Part shown: positions 42,164 to 51,429 of the stretch, piece after piece
Position numbering within the stretch: position 1 is the stretch's first letter
Layout of the letters: each line of letters begins with the position of its first letter
DNA from: Sporosarcina sp.
GTDB taxonomy: Bacteria; Bacillota; Bacilli; Bacillales_A; Planococcaceae
Direction: 5' to 3'
Length of the DNA: 64,000 bases
Assembly (NCBI RefSeq): GCF_029257255.1
Contig: NZ_JARICI010000004.1
Location: 1 to 64,000, forward strand
Notes under the pieces: generated by a model
Told to the model about the DNA's origin: nothing
Seen by the model: the letters and a program-made list of their open reading frames with translations, nothing else
Databases searched by the model: none
Made by a program: the position numbers and the translations under genes

Positions 42164-43763
42164 AGCGCAGGTTGCAATGGTGATGAACTTAGACAAGTGT
42201 ATTGGGTGTCATACGTGTAGTGTTACGTGTAAAACGACGTGGACGAACCGTGAAGGTGCGGAGTATATGTGGTTCAACAACGTAGAGACAAAGCCGGGAA
42301 TCGGTTATCCGAAACGCTGGGAAGACCAGGAAGTTTATAAAGGCGGATGGCAATTACGCAAAGGAAAGCTAGAACTGAAATCTGGTTCTAAGCTTTCGAA
42401 AATCGCACTCGGTAAGATCTTTTACAATCCGGACATGCCGGAAATGAAAGATTACTATGAGCCTTGGACGTATGATTACGAGAAATTAACAGCTGCACCG
42501 GATCAGAAGCATACGCCGGTTGCACGTGCGAAATCTGTTGTAACAGGCGAATATATGGATCCGGAATGGGGTCCGAACTGGGAAGATCAGCTGGCGGGTG
42601 CTCACATTACAGGCCCGACTGATCCGAACATCGAAAAAATCGAGGAAGAAATCAAATTTAATTTTGAGCAGGCATTCATGATGTACTTGCCTAGACTTTG
42701 CGAACACTGCCTAAACCCTAGCTGTGTAGCATCTTGTCCTTCGGGCGCGATGTATAAGCGTGACGAAGACGGCATCGTCCTCGTTGACCAGGAAGCGTGC
42801 CGCGGCTGGCGTTACTGCATGACGGGCTGTCCGTATAAGAAAGTGTACTTCAACTGGAAGACGAATAAAGCGGAGAAGTGTACGTTCTGTTTCCCGCGTG
42901 TTGAGTCCGGACTTCCTACTGTTTGTTCTGAAACATGTACAGGACGAATCCGCTATCTCGGCGTCTTGCTATACGATGCAGATCGCGTGCAGGAAGCGGC
43001 ATCTACACCGGATCCGAAAGACCTGTATCAAGCACAGCTGGATCTGTTCCTCGATCCGAACGATCCGGAAGTTATGGAGCAGGCACTCAAAGATGGTATT
43101 TCGGAAGACTGGATTCAAGCTGCACAAAACTCACCGGTCTACAAACTGGCGGTCGAATATAAGCTGGCATTCCCATTACACCCGGAATACCGTACATTGC
43201 CGATGGTTTGGTATGTACCGCCGCTTAGCCCGATCATGAACTATTTCGAAGGTAAAGACTCCATCAAGAACCCGGATATGATTTTCCCGGCAATTGAAGA
43301 AATGCGGATCCCGCTTCAGTACTTAGCGAATATGCTGACAGCAGGAGATGTGGAAACAGTGAAAGGAGGCTTGCAACGTATGGCAATGATGCGTTCTTAC
43401 ATGCGTGCCGTTTCTTCCGGTAAAGAATTCGATGAATCAAAACTGGAGCGGGTCGGCTTGAACGCCTCGCAGACGAAAGCGATGTACCGCCTGCTTGCAA
43501 TTGCCAAATACGAAGACCGTTTTGTTATTCCGACGTCCCATAAGGAAGGCCAGATGAACGTCTATCGTTCGCAGGGCTCAGCTGGTTATGACGGCATGGG
43601 CACGTACGGCGAACAGGCACCTGCATCAAATCCGTATTCTTATTCCGTAATGGGCTCGGATGGAGGTTGTGACGGCTGCGGACCTGTAACTCCGGGAGCT
43701 CCTGTGAAGACAGGTAAGGAAATTTACGAAGAAAATTTCTATGGGGGGATCTGGCGTGATTAA
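42153..43763 (+). CDS. narH: respiratory nitrate reductase beta subunit
   Basis: 536 residues from TTG 42153, which overlaps the narG end by 11 nt and follows AAGGAGG. Four cluster motifs are seen: CIGCHTCSVTCK near 16, CEHCLNPSCVASCP, the CRGWRYCMTGCPYKK segment where Trp replaces a Cys to give the 3Fe-4S cluster, and KCTFCFPR. It carries electrons from NarI haem to NarG. The C-terminal tail is Gly/Ser-rich with CDGCG, an additional Cys pair. Confidence 0.97.
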   Translation: MKIKAQVAMVMNLDKCIGCHTCSVTCKTTWTNREGAEYMWFNNVETKPGIGYPKRWEDQEVYKGGWQLRKGKLELKSGSKLSKIALGKIFYNPDMPEMKDYYEPWTYDYEKLTAAPDQKHTPVARAKSVVTGEYMDPEWGPNWEDQLAGAHITGPTDPNIEKIEEEIKFNFEQAFMMYLPRLCEHCLNPSCVASCPSGAMYKRDEDGIVLVDQEACRGWRYCMTGCPYKKVYFNWKTNKAEKCTFCFPRVESGLPTVCSETCTGRIRYLGVLLYDADRVQEAASTPDPKDLYQAQLDLFLDPNDPEVMEQALKDGISEDWIQAAQNSPVYKLAVEYKLAFPLHPEYRTLPMVWYVPPLSPIMNYFEGKDSIKNPDMIFPAIEEMRIPLQYLANMLTAGDVETVKGGLQRMAMMRSYMRAVSSGKEFDESKLERVGLNASQTKAMYRLLAIAKYEDRFVIPTSHKEGQMNVYRSQGSAGYDGMGTYGEQAPASNPYSYSVMGSDGGCDGCGPVTPGAPVKTGKEIYEENFYGGIWRD

Positions 43764-44325
43764 TCTTGATCTCTTATATGAAAAGAAAAATATCTTCGGA
43801 TTTTTCTCCAATCAATTAAACTATCCTGAAAAACTGACATTCCATCCGTCAGTTTGGGAAGAATTCGTACCCGCTGATGCAGCGGGCTACGAAGATCTTC
43901 AAACGTATTGGGCAGCAATGCATACGTACAGTCTTCAAGACATTCAGGAACTGTACACCTATACATTCGATTTCCAGAAGGACGCTACACTTTTTATGAC
44001 CTTCGTGAAGTTTGAAGACTCTAAGGAACGCGGGCAAATGCTCGCACGTTTGAAGGTACTGTATGAAATGTTCGGATTAGAGATGCCGGATGAAGAGCTA
44101 TCCGATTTGCTTCCGTTGATGTGCGAATTCATTTATGCAGCTGAATGGAAGGGAGACCCGCGGGCGCAGCAAAGTTTTTCGATGCTGCTGGCGGTGATGG
44201 AAGACGGTAGCTATTCTTTGATGAAAGCGTTAGAAAAGTATGAAAGCCCGTATTTCCATTTAGTCCGGGCACTGCGGGAAACTTGTAAATCGTGCATTCA
44301 ACGGGAGGTTTCAACCAATGACTAG
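43756..44325 (+). CDS. narJ: nitrate reductase assembly chaperone
   Basis: 189 residues from GTG 43756 (INLDLLYEKKN), with GGGGGG ahead and 8-nt overlap with narH; an ATG at 43741 in frame is possible. All-helical TorD/NarJ family pattern: FFSNQLNYPEKL, DLLPLMCEFIYAAE. It guides Mo cofactor and cluster insertion into NarG. It overlaps narI by 8 nt. Confidence 0.93.
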   Translation: MINLDLLYEKKNIFGFFSNQLNYPEKLTFHPSVWEEFVPADAAGYEDLQTYWAAMHTYSLQDIQELYTYTFDFQKDATLFMTFVKFEDSKERGQMLARLKVLYEMFGLEMPDEELSDLLPLMCEFIYAAEWKGDPRAQQSFSMLLAVMEDGSYSLMKALEKYESPYFHLVRALRETCKSCIQREVSTND

Positions 44326-45013
44326 TCAATTTCTTTGGGTCATTTTTCCTTACATCTGTATCGCAGTATTTATTGTCGGTCACATTTTCCGTTATCGAAA
44401 CGATCAGTTCGGCTGGACAGCCAAATCCAGTGAGTTCATTGAGAAAAAGCAATTAATGATTGGCAGCCTGCTGTTTCACATCGGAATATTCCCTGTTATT
44501 TTAGGTCACGTGGCAGGCTTGGGGATTCCGAAAGAGTGGACGCGGGCAATGGGGGTCAGTGACCATATGTACCATATCGGTGCAGTGTGGGGCGGTGGTT
44601 TTTTTGGAGTTGTTACGCTGGTCGGAATGATAATCCTGACGGCGCGCCGTTTCACGAAATCAAATGTCCGTAAGCTGTCATCCACTTCGGACTTGGTCGT
44701 CAATTCGTTGCTGCTGTTTATCGTTTTCATTGGCGTCTACAGTTCACTGATTACGAATACGATGACGCCGGGATTTGACTATCGGGATACGATTTCTGTC
44801 TGGTTCCGCTCGCTGCTGATCTTACAGCCGGAAGCTGCCTTCATGTCGGCGGTGCCGATTGCATTCAAACTGCATATTCTGACAGGTTTCCTTATTTTCG
44901 CGATGTGGCCGTTCACGCGTCTGGTGCACGTCTGGAGTGTACCGTTGAATTATGTAGGTAGAAGTTATATTCTATATAGAAAACATCAGCCGACGAAACA
45001 CACGCCAAGATGA
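44318..45013 (+). CDS. narI: respiratory nitrate reductase gamma subunit (cytochrome b)
   Basis: 231 residues, five membrane helices. Haem-ligand His are in the expected places: FHIGIFPVILGHVAGL in helix 2 and LHILTGFLIFAMWPFTRLVHVW in helix 5. It takes electrons from menaquinol and anchors NarGH. ATG 44318 follows GGGAGGTTTCAACCA. Last gene of narGHJI, followed after 29 nt by nreA. Confidence 0.96.
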   Translation: MTSQFLWVIFPYICIAVFIVGHIFRYRNDQFGWTAKSSEFIEKKQLMIGSLLFHIGIFPVILGHVAGLGIPKEWTRAMGVSDHMYHIGAVWGGGFFGVVTLVGMIILTARRFTKSNVRKLSSTSDLVVNSLLLFIVFIGVYSSLITNTMTPGFDYRDTISVWFRSLLILQPEAAFMSAVPIAFKLHILTGFLIFAMWPFTRLVHVWSVPLNYVGRSYILYRKHQPTKHTPR

Positions 45014-45042
45014 GCGAATGATGAATATTAGGAGAGCATGCT

Positions 45043-45522
45043 ATGAGGGGACAACAAAGTTTTAATTTCCAGTTAGCGATTGAGCAACTTAAAGATACGT
45101 TGCAAGTTGATTTCATCGGGTTAGCCATTGTGGATTTTAGTAAATACCACCACGAACTGAAATGGCGGTATGTCACTGGAAACTTAAATATGCGTTACCG
45201 GAGAATTGTCCTTAGCTCAGGAAAAGGGGTAGCCGGATTGGTTTTCAAAACAGGGAAGCCGATGCTGGTGTATGATGTGGATCATCATGTAGAGTCGCAA
45301 GATCTGTACAATTATCCAATCCTCATCTTCGAAAAGCTGAAAAGTTTTGGTGCCATACCCTTATTCCAGGATGATCATGTACAAGGCGTGCTGCTGGTCG
45401 GATATCGCGAATCAAAAAAAATGACTTCGGAAGTATTTGAACAAGTCAAATCGACAGTCGGCTCGCAATTTGGACCGTTTTATCATAAGGAGCGAATGAA
45501 AGATGACATTATCGAACAGTGA
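45043..45522 (+). CDS. nreA: NreA, nitrate-sensing GAF protein
   Basis: 159 residues forming one GAF domain (FIGLAIVDFSKYHHELKWRYVTGN, RIVLSSGKGVAGLVFKTGKPM). Its position ahead of nreB and its GAF fold match NreA of Staphylococcus carnosus, which binds nitrate and blocks NreB autophosphorylation when nitrate is absent. AGGAGAGCATGCT precedes the ATG. It overlaps nreB by 20 nt. Confidence 0.9.
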   Translation: MRGQQSFNFQLAIEQLKDTLQVDFIGLAIVDFSKYHHELKWRYVTGNLNMRYRRIVLSSGKGVAGLVFKTGKPMLVYDVDHHVESQDLYNYPILIFEKLKSFGAIPLFQDDHVQGVLLVGYRESKKMTSEVFEQVKSTVGSQFGPFYHKERMKDDIIEQ

Positions 45523-46585
45523 AAACCTAACAGATTTGTTGCAGAAATTATATGATCGTACGACTGAAGCGATGTTCTTTTTTGCGGCAAATGGGCAGAT
45601 CCTTTCGATGAATGAAGCGGCAAAGCAAATTATCGAACCAAAAGTTTATGAAAAGATGCTGGAAGGTGAAGCGGATTCCATGTGTTTTACCTGCCGTGGC
45701 TTCACAAGTGAAGATGAGCAGATGACGTGTGTTTCCTGCTTTATGTCCAAACCGCAGCAGACACTGTCCTCCTTTCAGCTGTTTTTGGAGACGAAGGATC
45801 TGGGCGTGCAACCTTATAGCGCAACGTATCAGGTGATTGATGAAGAACAAGGGATATCGGCGTTGATGCTACGCAACTTAACGCGCCAGACGCAGACGGC
45901 AGAAGTCCTAAATCAAAAAATGCGTGTGAAGCAAGTGATTCAGGCACAGGAAAATGAGCGTAAGCGCATCTCGCGGGAACTACATGACGGTTTCGCGCAG
46001 GAAATGCTCAGTTCGCTTGTTGACTTGCGGGTCCTGAAATATATGGACGTCAATGATAAAGCGCTAGAGAAATTGCGTCAGACGGAAGGTTCCTTAATGC
46101 GTTTATTGGATGAAATCCGTCATTTATCAGTTGAATTGCGTCCGGCTGTTTTAGACGATTTCGGCCTCGAAGCAGCTTTTCGTACTCATATCAAAGGGCT
46201 GGAGAAAAATTACGGTCTCATCGTACATTTTAATTCCGAGCTGAAGAAAAAGCGCTATGAAGGAGAAATCGAAACTGTCATGTACCGGATTGGGCAGGAA
46301 GCGATACTGAATGCCATGAAATATGCGGAAGTGGAAGAAGTGTTTCTGACTTTGAAAGAAGAACAAGAGATTTTGAGCTTGGAGGTAGAGGACGAAGGGA
46401 TAGGCTTCGACGTCAATGACTTTACCCCTCAAGGAACAGGCCTTGGTCTATACGGGATGAAAGAACGTGTGGAACTGGTAGGCGGAAATTTAGCGATTTC
46501 CTCCAGCGCAGATGAAGGAACCAAAATTCAAGTGGAAATTCCAGTTGGGAAGGAGCGGGCAACGAGTGAAAATCATAATAGCTGA
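45503..46585 (+). CDS. nreB: NreB, oxygen-sensing histidine kinase
   Basis: 360 residues. An N-terminal PAS domain carries four Cys, C61, C64, C76 and C79 (C-X2-C-X11-C-X2-C), the ligand set of the oxygen-labile 4Fe-4S cluster in NreB. HisKA_3 phospho-acceptor His161 is in [11 protein letters not shown], and HATPase motifs are DEGIGFDV and [12 protein letters not shown]. Cytoplasmic, with no membrane segment. Under anaerobiosis it should phosphorylate NreC. Confidence 0.96.
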   Translation: MTLSNSENLTDLLQKLYDRTTEAMFFFAANGQILSMNEAAKQIIEPKVYEKMLEGEADSMCFTCRGFTSEDEQMTCVSCFMSKPQQTLSSFQLFLETKDLGVQPYSATYQVIDEEQGISALMLRNLTRQTQTAEVLNQKMRVKQVIQAQENERKRISRELHDGFAQEMLSSLVDLRVLKYMDVNDKALEKLRQTEGSLMRLLDEIRHLSVELRPAVLDDFGLEAAFRTHIKGLEKNYGLIVHFNSELKKKRYEGEIETVMYRIGQEAILNAMKYAEVEEVFLTLKEEQEILSLEVEDEGIGFDVNDFTPQGTGLGLYGMKERVELVGGNLAISSSADEGTKIQVEIPVGKERATSENHNS

Positions 46586-47216
46586 TGATCATGCGGTCGT
46601 CCGTACCGGATTCATGCATATCTTGAATTATCAAGAAGATATGGAGGTTGTAGCGACTGCTGCAGATGGATTGGAAGCATATGAGCTGGTTGCTAAGCAC
46701 CGACCTGACATCATTTTGCTGGATTTAAGTATGCCGCCGGGTCAGAGTGGACTGATCGCGACAGGCAAGATCCATGAAGATTTTCCGGACACCAAGATTG
46801 TTATCTTGACGATGTATGATGATGAAGAGTATATGTTCCATGTTTTGAAAAATGGCGCGTCGGGGTATATTTTAAAAAATGCACCCGATGAAGAGCTAAT
46901 CAGTGCACTTCGTGAAGTGTATGAAGGCGGCACCTATGTACATCCTTCCATGGCGACATCGCTTATTCGGGAGTTTGTGCAAAAAGAACCGAGACCCAAA
47001 GATGAGGATGATCCGTTCAAGATTTTATCCAAACGGGAAATCGAAATTTTGCCGCTCGTCGCTAAAGGGTACGGTAATAAAGAAATCGCAGAAATGCTGT
47101 ATATTTCAGTCAAGACAGTAGAAGCGCATAAAGCGAAGATGATGGACAAACTGCAATTGAAGAGCCGTCCTGAACTAGTCGAATATGCACTGCGCAAGAA
47201 GTTCTTGAATTTTTGA
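46566..47216 (+). CDS. nreC: NreC, NarL-family response regulator
   Basis: 216 residues from GTG 46566 ([14 protein letters not shown]), 20 nt inside the end of nreB and following GGAAGGAGCGGG. The receiver has IIADDHAVV, the acceptor Asp in [11 protein letters not shown] and [10 protein letters not shown]. The LuxR-type HTH is [20 protein letters not shown] with [10 protein letters not shown]. It likely binds the palindromes upstream of narG and perhaps narK. Confidence 0.95.
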   Translation: MKIIIADDHAVVRTGFMHILNYQEDMEVVATAADGLEAYELVAKHRPDIILLDLSMPPGQSGLIATGKIHEDFPDTKIVILTMYDDEEYMFHVLKNGASGYILKNAPDEELISALREVYEGGTYVHPSMATSLIREFVQKEPRPKDEDDPFKILSKREIEILPLVAKGYGNKEIAEMLYISVKTVEAHKAKMMDKLQLKSRPELVEYALRKKFLNF

Positions 47217-47232
47217 CAGGAGGCAGAGTGAG

Positions 47233-47763
47233 ATGGTCAATTCGGGGTTTACCCATACATTGCCGGTCTTGCGTGTTCTGGAAAATGAACATCAATTCCT
47301 GATGCACGAAATGAGTCAATGGCATGCGATTGTGCTGGACTTTGAAAAGGGACTCTATTCCCGCGAAGAAGGACTGGTTGCGCTGAAGCAATTACGCAAG
47401 ATGATCGTTGCGTTCATTGAGCCGTTAAAGAACCATACGGAAAAAGAAGAAAAGTACTTATTTCCGATGTTATCGCTATACGTCGGCAACGATCAGGGGC
47501 CGGTTCAAGCGGTGCAGGAAGAACACGACGAAATCGATGCGTATATCGGACATTTCCTCCATCATACAAGAGGCGACCTTTCGTCATTCAGCCTAGAGAT
47601 GATGCAGGATGTCGTAAAAGACGCGGGCGAAGCGTTCGAGGTCATTATGATTCATTTCGTTAAAGAAGAGAATGTGATTTTCCCGATGGTTATAAACGTG
47701 CTGCGGGCGAAAGAGCAGGATGACTTGTTCGATCAGCTGTATACGTCGATTTTGCCGGAGTGA
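47233..47763 (+). CDS. hemerythrin-like di-iron domain protein
   Basis: 176 residues, four-helix bundle. Iron-ligand candidates are spread as in hemerythrin HHE domains: ENEHQFLMHEM near 18, LKNHTEKEEKYLFP near 75, EEHDEIDAYIGHFLHH near 100 and IHFVKEENVIFP near 138. Such proteins sense or buffer O2 or NO, or repair Fe-S clusters (RIC/YtfE). It lies 16 nt after nreC, so it is part of the nre operon and may protect the NreB or NarGH clusters from NO formed during nitrate respiration. Confidence 0.85.
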   Translation: MVNSGFTHTLPVLRVLENEHQFLMHEMSQWHAIVLDFEKGLYSREEGLVALKQLRKMIVAFIEPLKNHTEKEEKYLFPMLSLYVGNDQGPVQAVQEEHDEIDAYIGHFLHHTRGDLSSFSLEMMQDVVKDAGEAFEVIMIHFVKEENVIFPMVINVLRAKEQDDLFDQLYTSILPE

Positions 47764-47771
47764 GTAAATAA

Positions 47772-47871
47772 TATATAAGTTGAAAAAACTTTTTACATGG
47801 TAAGGGATACTATGTCCAGCAAACGTACTAGATAGCTTATAGAATCCAGGTTTATAAATTCAACTTATATA
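47772..47871. repeat. 100-bp element with perfect 13-bp terminal inverted repeats
   Basis: TATATAAGTTGAA (47772-47784) is exactly inverted at 47859-47871. The interior 74 bases are non-coding and include TAAGGGATACTATG. It lies between the hemerythrin gene and narK. It may be a MITE-like insertion or an RNA/DNA control structure. Confidence 0.55.
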
Positions 47872-47936
47872 GAAACAATGATTGTGTTGTTCATTTGAAT
47901 TCAGATGAAAACTAACTTCAGATTGGATGGATTACT

Positions 47937-49451
47937 ATGACACAAAAGATCCAGTTGCCGTTACAGACGGCGAATCTAGTTGTCGGTTTCATGGTTTGGG
48001 TGCTTATTTCTTCATTGCTGCCGTTTATCAGTGAAGACATCTCGATCCCGCCTGAACGTGTGGCCATCATTACAGCAATTCCAGTAGTACTTGGTTCGAT
48101 TTTACGTATTCCGCTCGGTTACTATGCGAATGTCTATGGCGCGCGCGTCATGTTCTTCGTCAGTTTTATTGTGCTGCTGTTTCCTGTCTACTACATAAGT
48201 GAAACATCGACAGTGACAGGGTTGTTGATTGGCGGTACATTGCTTGGGGTGGGCGGAGCGATTTTCTCAGTAGGTGTTACATCGCTGCCGAAATACTATC
48301 CGAAAGAAAAGCATGGGCTAGTCAACGGGATTTACGGGATGGGAAATATCGGTACAGCGATTACGACGTTTTCTGCACCGGTACTGGCCATGAAATTTGG
48401 CTGGTCGCTGACAGTTAAACTGTATTTGATTTTACTTCTGGTATTTATCGCACTGAATTTCTTCTTCGGTGACCGCCAGGAGAAAAAAGTGAAGGCGCCG
48501 ATAGTTGAGCAGATTAAAGGTGTCTACAAGAATGAAAAACTTTGGTTTTTCTCCTTATTCTATTTCATTACGTTCGGTTCATTCGTAGCGTTCACCATAT
48601 TCCTGCCGAACTTCCTGGTCAATTACTTTGGACTGGAGAAAGTGGATGCAGGTTTACGAACTGCGGGCTTCATCGTCGTGGCTACGTTATTGAGACCTGT
48701 AGGCGGATGGCTGGGCGATAAATTCCAACCGTTGTTCTTGTTGATGGGCTGTTTTGCCGGTTTGACATTTGCCTCTATTATTCTGGCGTTTTCACCGGAC
48801 ATTGCGCTGTATACAATAGGCAGTATTATCATTGCCGCAGCAGCGGGTATTGGAAATGGTGTCATCTTTAAACTGGTTCCTCTGTATTTCAGTAAGCAGG
48901 CGGGAACAGTGAACGGGATTGTTTCGATGATGGGCGGTTTGGGCGGATTCTTCCCTCCATTATTACTCGCAACAATCTTCTCGATGACAGGTTCGTACTC
49001 TATCGGCTTTATGGCGTTCTCTCAAGTGTCGCTTGTGAGTCTGGTATTGGTTGTCTGGCTCTATTATATGGACCGGGTCAGTCTGTCAAAAGAAGTATTT
49101 GATTCGACAGGACAGGGAATTCTTGTAACGAATAAAAATGATGAAATCGTCACTGTTAATCCGGCATTTACGAGCTTGACGGGTTATAGTGAGGAAGAAG
49201 TGCTTGGTAAAAGTCCAAGTATCCTCAGTTCCGGCCGCCATGATAAAGCTTATTACGATGAGATGTGGAGACAAATCTCTGAACATGGTGAATGGCAGGG
49301 AGAAATTTGGAATAAGAAGAAAAACGGCGAAGAGTATTTGGAGTTCTTATCCATCAGCGCCGTGAAGGATGGAACAGGCGATGTGGTCCGCTATGTTGGA
49401 TCATTCAGCGACATCAGTCCAGTATCAGCAGAAGGCAATCGGTTACCATAA
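47937..49451 (+). CDS. narK: NarK-type nitrate/nitrite transporter fused to a PAS domain
   Basis: 504 residues. The first 380 form a 12-helix major facilitator of the nitrate/nitrite porter group (LGSILRIPLGYYANVYGAR; nitrate-signature-like glycine stretches GGAIFSVGVTSLPKYYP and GIGNGVIFKLVPLYF). From about residue 386 to 497 a PAS domain follows (FDSTGQGILVTNKNDEIV, NPAFTSLTGYSEEEVLG, GEWQGEIWNKKKNGEEY), with the PAC-like end VRYVGSFSDIS. No output domain follows it. NarK proteins normally stop after helix 12. The PAS domain should face the cytoplasm and may gate transport by redox, ligand or partner binding. The first in-frame ATG (47937) has only a weak site, GGATGGATT. Confidence 0.92.
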   Translation: MTQKIQLPLQTANLVVGFMVWVLISSLLPFISEDISIPPERVAIITAIPVVLGSILRIPLGYYANVYGARVMFFVSFIVLLFPVYYISETSTVTGLLIGGTLLGVGGAIFSVGVTSLPKYYPKEKHGLVNGIYGMGNIGTAITTFSAPVLAMKFGWSLTVKLYLILLLVFIALNFFFGDRQEKKVKAPIVEQIKGVYKNEKLWFFSLFYFITFGSFVAFTIFLPNFLVNYFGLEKVDAGLRTAGFIVVATLLRPVGGWLGDKFQPLFLLMGCFAGLTFASIILAFSPDIALYTIGSIIIAAAAGIGNGVIFKLVPLYFSKQAGTVNGIVSMMGGLGGFFPPLLLATIFSMTGSYSIGFMAFSQVSLVSLVLVVWLYYMDRVSLSKEVFDSTGQGILVTNKNDEIVTVNPAFTSLTGYSEEEVLGKSPSILSSGRHDKAYYDEMWRQISEHGEWQGEIWNKKKNGEEYLEFLSISAVKDGTGDVVRYVGSFSDISPVSAEGNRLP

Positions 49452-49493
49452 CCGATGCCTTCGTTTCTGGTTGAATGAAAGGAAGTAGATGAA

Positions 49494-50513
49494 GTGGACA
49501 ATCGTTATTCTAGACAGACGTTATTTCAGCCGATCGGTTTATCAGGTCAGCAACGACTTGCTGAATCGCACGCTGTCATCATCGGCTGCGGCGCGCTGGG
49601 TTCGGCAATTTCTGAAACGCTTGTGCGCGGAGGAATCGGCAAAATCACACTTGCGGACCGCGATTATGTCGAAGCATCCAATCTGCAGCGCCAGCAATTA
49701 TTTACAGAAGCAGATGCCAACAACAGTGTTCCGAAAGTCGTCGCAGGAAAACAGCGCCTGCTTTCGATTCGTGAAGATGTGGAAATTCGTACCGTGCTTG
49801 ATCACGTGGATGGACCGTTGTTAGAAGAGCTGGCGCAGGGCACTAATTTGCTGATCGATGCGACTGATAATTTTGAAACGCGTCTGCTGATCAACGATGT
49901 TTCCTGGAAACTGAATATTCCATGGATTTATGGAGCCGTTGTCGGAAGTTCCGGCAGCGTCTTTCCTTTCATTCCGGGCAAAACGCCTTGTTTCCGCTGT
50001 TTGTTGCCGGTACTACCATCGGTCAATGAAACATGTGATACAGTAGGGGTGATTGCGCCTGCCGTTCAGATTTCTTCGGCGCATCAAAGTGCAGAAGCGT
50101 TAAAATGGCTGACTGGAAATGAAGCAGCCATGCGCACGAAGCTCCTGCATTTTGATGTGTGGAACAATACATCCGTCGAAGCGGGAATCAGCCGGATGAA
50201 AAATACGGACTGCGAAACATGTGGCAGTCATCCGGTGTATCCGGCGTTGCATCAGCAATCCGGCACGCAATACGCAGTGCTGTGCGGACGCGATACGGTG
50301 CAGATCATACCGGACGCGGGCAGGGAACTGACAGTGGCGGACGGGGTATGGGTGGCACAGCAGTTGCAGACTCCATATCGCGAGACACCGTTTTTCGTCG
50401 AGTTTCATTCAGAAGGCTACCGCTGTATTTTGTTCGGCAACGGACGGCTGCTTATACACGGACTGAAAAATATGCAGACAGGACGTAAAATCTATCATTC
50501 ATTATTCGGCTAG
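49494..50513 (+). CDS. moeB: molybdopterin-synthase adenylyltransferase MoeB (ThiF family)
   Basis: 339 residues from GTG 49494, following GAAAGGAAGTAGATGAA. RYSRQTLFQPIGLSGQQRL and the ATP loop IIGCGALGSAI are typical, with zinc Cys pairs CFRC and CETC. It adenylates the C terminus of MoaD so that sulfur can be added. The about 80-residue C-terminal extension is not a clear rhodanese domain. It lies in the nar-linked molybdenum cofactor set. Confidence 0.92.
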   Translation: MDNRYSRQTLFQPIGLSGQQRLAESHAVIIGCGALGSAISETLVRGGIGKITLADRDYVEASNLQRQQLFTEADANNSVPKVVAGKQRLLSIREDVEIRTVLDHVDGPLLEELAQGTNLLIDATDNFETRLLINDVSWKLNIPWIYGAVVGSSGSVFPFIPGKTPCFRCLLPVLPSVNETCDTVGVIAPAVQISSAHQSAEALKWLTGNEAAMRTKLLHFDVWNNTSVEAGISRMKNTDCETCGSHPVYPALHQQSGTQYAVLCGRDTVQIIPDAGRELTVADGVWVAQQLQTPYRETPFFVEFHSEGYRCILFGNGRLLIHGLKNMQTGRKIYHSLFG

Positions 50514-50525
50514 GGGGCACAGAAA

Positions 50526-51047
50526 ATGGAAGAGTCTCATTTACCACAGCAAGCGCGTAAGAAGTCGATTGCGGTGGCAGTACTGACGATCAGCGACACG
50601 CGGACGGAAGCGGACGATAAGAGCGGAAAGATTATTAGGGGAAAGCTGGAAGACGCCGGCCATCATGTGCAGGAATACGGAATTTGTCTGGATGAAGGCG
50701 AGCATATCGTGCGTCAGCTGTCAGACTGGCTGTCGGATTCAGCAATTCAAGCCATGATTTTTACAGGCGGCACGGGCATTGGTGCGCGTGACGTAACAGT
50801 GGAAATGGTGACGCCTTATTTCACAAAGCCGCTGGACGGTTTTGGTGAGCTGTTTCGTTTCCTGAGTTATACGGAAGATGTTGGTTCAAAAGCAATGCTG
50901 AGTCGCGCGGCGGCTGGAGCTATTGGTGAACAAGTGGTGTTTTTGCTACCAGGTTCGTCAAAAGCAGTGTCGCTCGCGATGGATAAGCTAATTTTGCCGG
51001 AACTGCCGCATATTGTGCATGAGTTGACGAAGCATTTGGGCGAGTGA
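50526..51047 (+). CDS. moaB: molybdenum cofactor protein MoaB/MogA type
   Basis: 173 residues. VAVLTISDTRTEADDKSGK, FTGGTGIGARDVT and LPGSSKAV are the MoaB/MogA signature. It adenylates molybdopterin before metal insertion (MogA role, filled by MoaB in Bacillales). Start ATG 50526 is 12 nt after moeB and preceded by AGGGGGC. The stop is followed after 10 nt by the large 21-nt repeat array. Confidence 0.92.
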   Translation: MEESHLPQQARKKSIAVAVLTISDTRTEADDKSGKIIRGKLEDAGHHVQEYGICLDEGEHIVRQLSDWLSDSAIQAMIFTGGTGIGARDVTVEMVTPYFTKPLDGFGELFRFLSYTEDVGSKAMLSRAAAGAIGEQVVFLLPGSSKAVSLAMDKLILPELPHIVHELTKHLGE

Positions 51048-51057
51048 GATGTTGCTT

Positions 51058-51414
51058 ATGAGCGTGGGCGGGGCGGGTATGATCGAGTTTCCGGGGCGTA
51101 TGAGCGGCTGGCAGTTTGCTATGAGCGGTTGAGCGAGGCTTATGATCGTGGGCGGACTTTATTGGCGTGGCCGACTGGGAGTTTGGTGCGCTGGAGCTAG
51201 AGTTTGGTGCGTTCGACAGTGAGTTACGCGCGTTCAATCATGAGTTTGGCGCGGTTCCAGCAGAGTTTGGTTCGTTGGGACGGCTGATTGGCGCGGCCGA
51301 CAGCAAGTTTGGTGCGGGAGCCATCTGGTTTGGTTCGTTGGCGCATGCTTTTAGTGCGGCTGCAAGCCACTTTGGTTCGCATCGGCAGTGTTTTCGCGCT
51401 GGCACACGGTTAAG
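51058..51414 (+). repeat. 21-nt periodic degenerate array, about 16-17 units
   Basis: Unit starts step by exactly 21 nt. ATGAGC/ATGATC lie at 51058, 51079, 51100, 51121 and 51142. In the same phase, TGGTGCG/TGGCGCG/TGGTTCG-like 7-mers continue at 51163, 51184, 51205 (and so on) to 51394, each mostly preceded by GAGTT. The first flavour matches the arrays at 25599 and 36298 in the reverse orientation. Because 21 is a multiple of 3, one frame (51167-51427) stays open and gives heptads such as EFGALEL; no ribosome site supports it as a gene. It fills the whole gap between moaB and moaC. Confidence 0.8.
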
Positions 51415-51429
51415 CCACTCCAAATAAAT

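Noticed and set aside
51167-51427. 86-codon frame with EFGA-like heptads
   Set aside because: The heptads follow from the 21-nt period of the DNA array; no ribosome site or conserved start. Left as repeat, with translation listed as a test.
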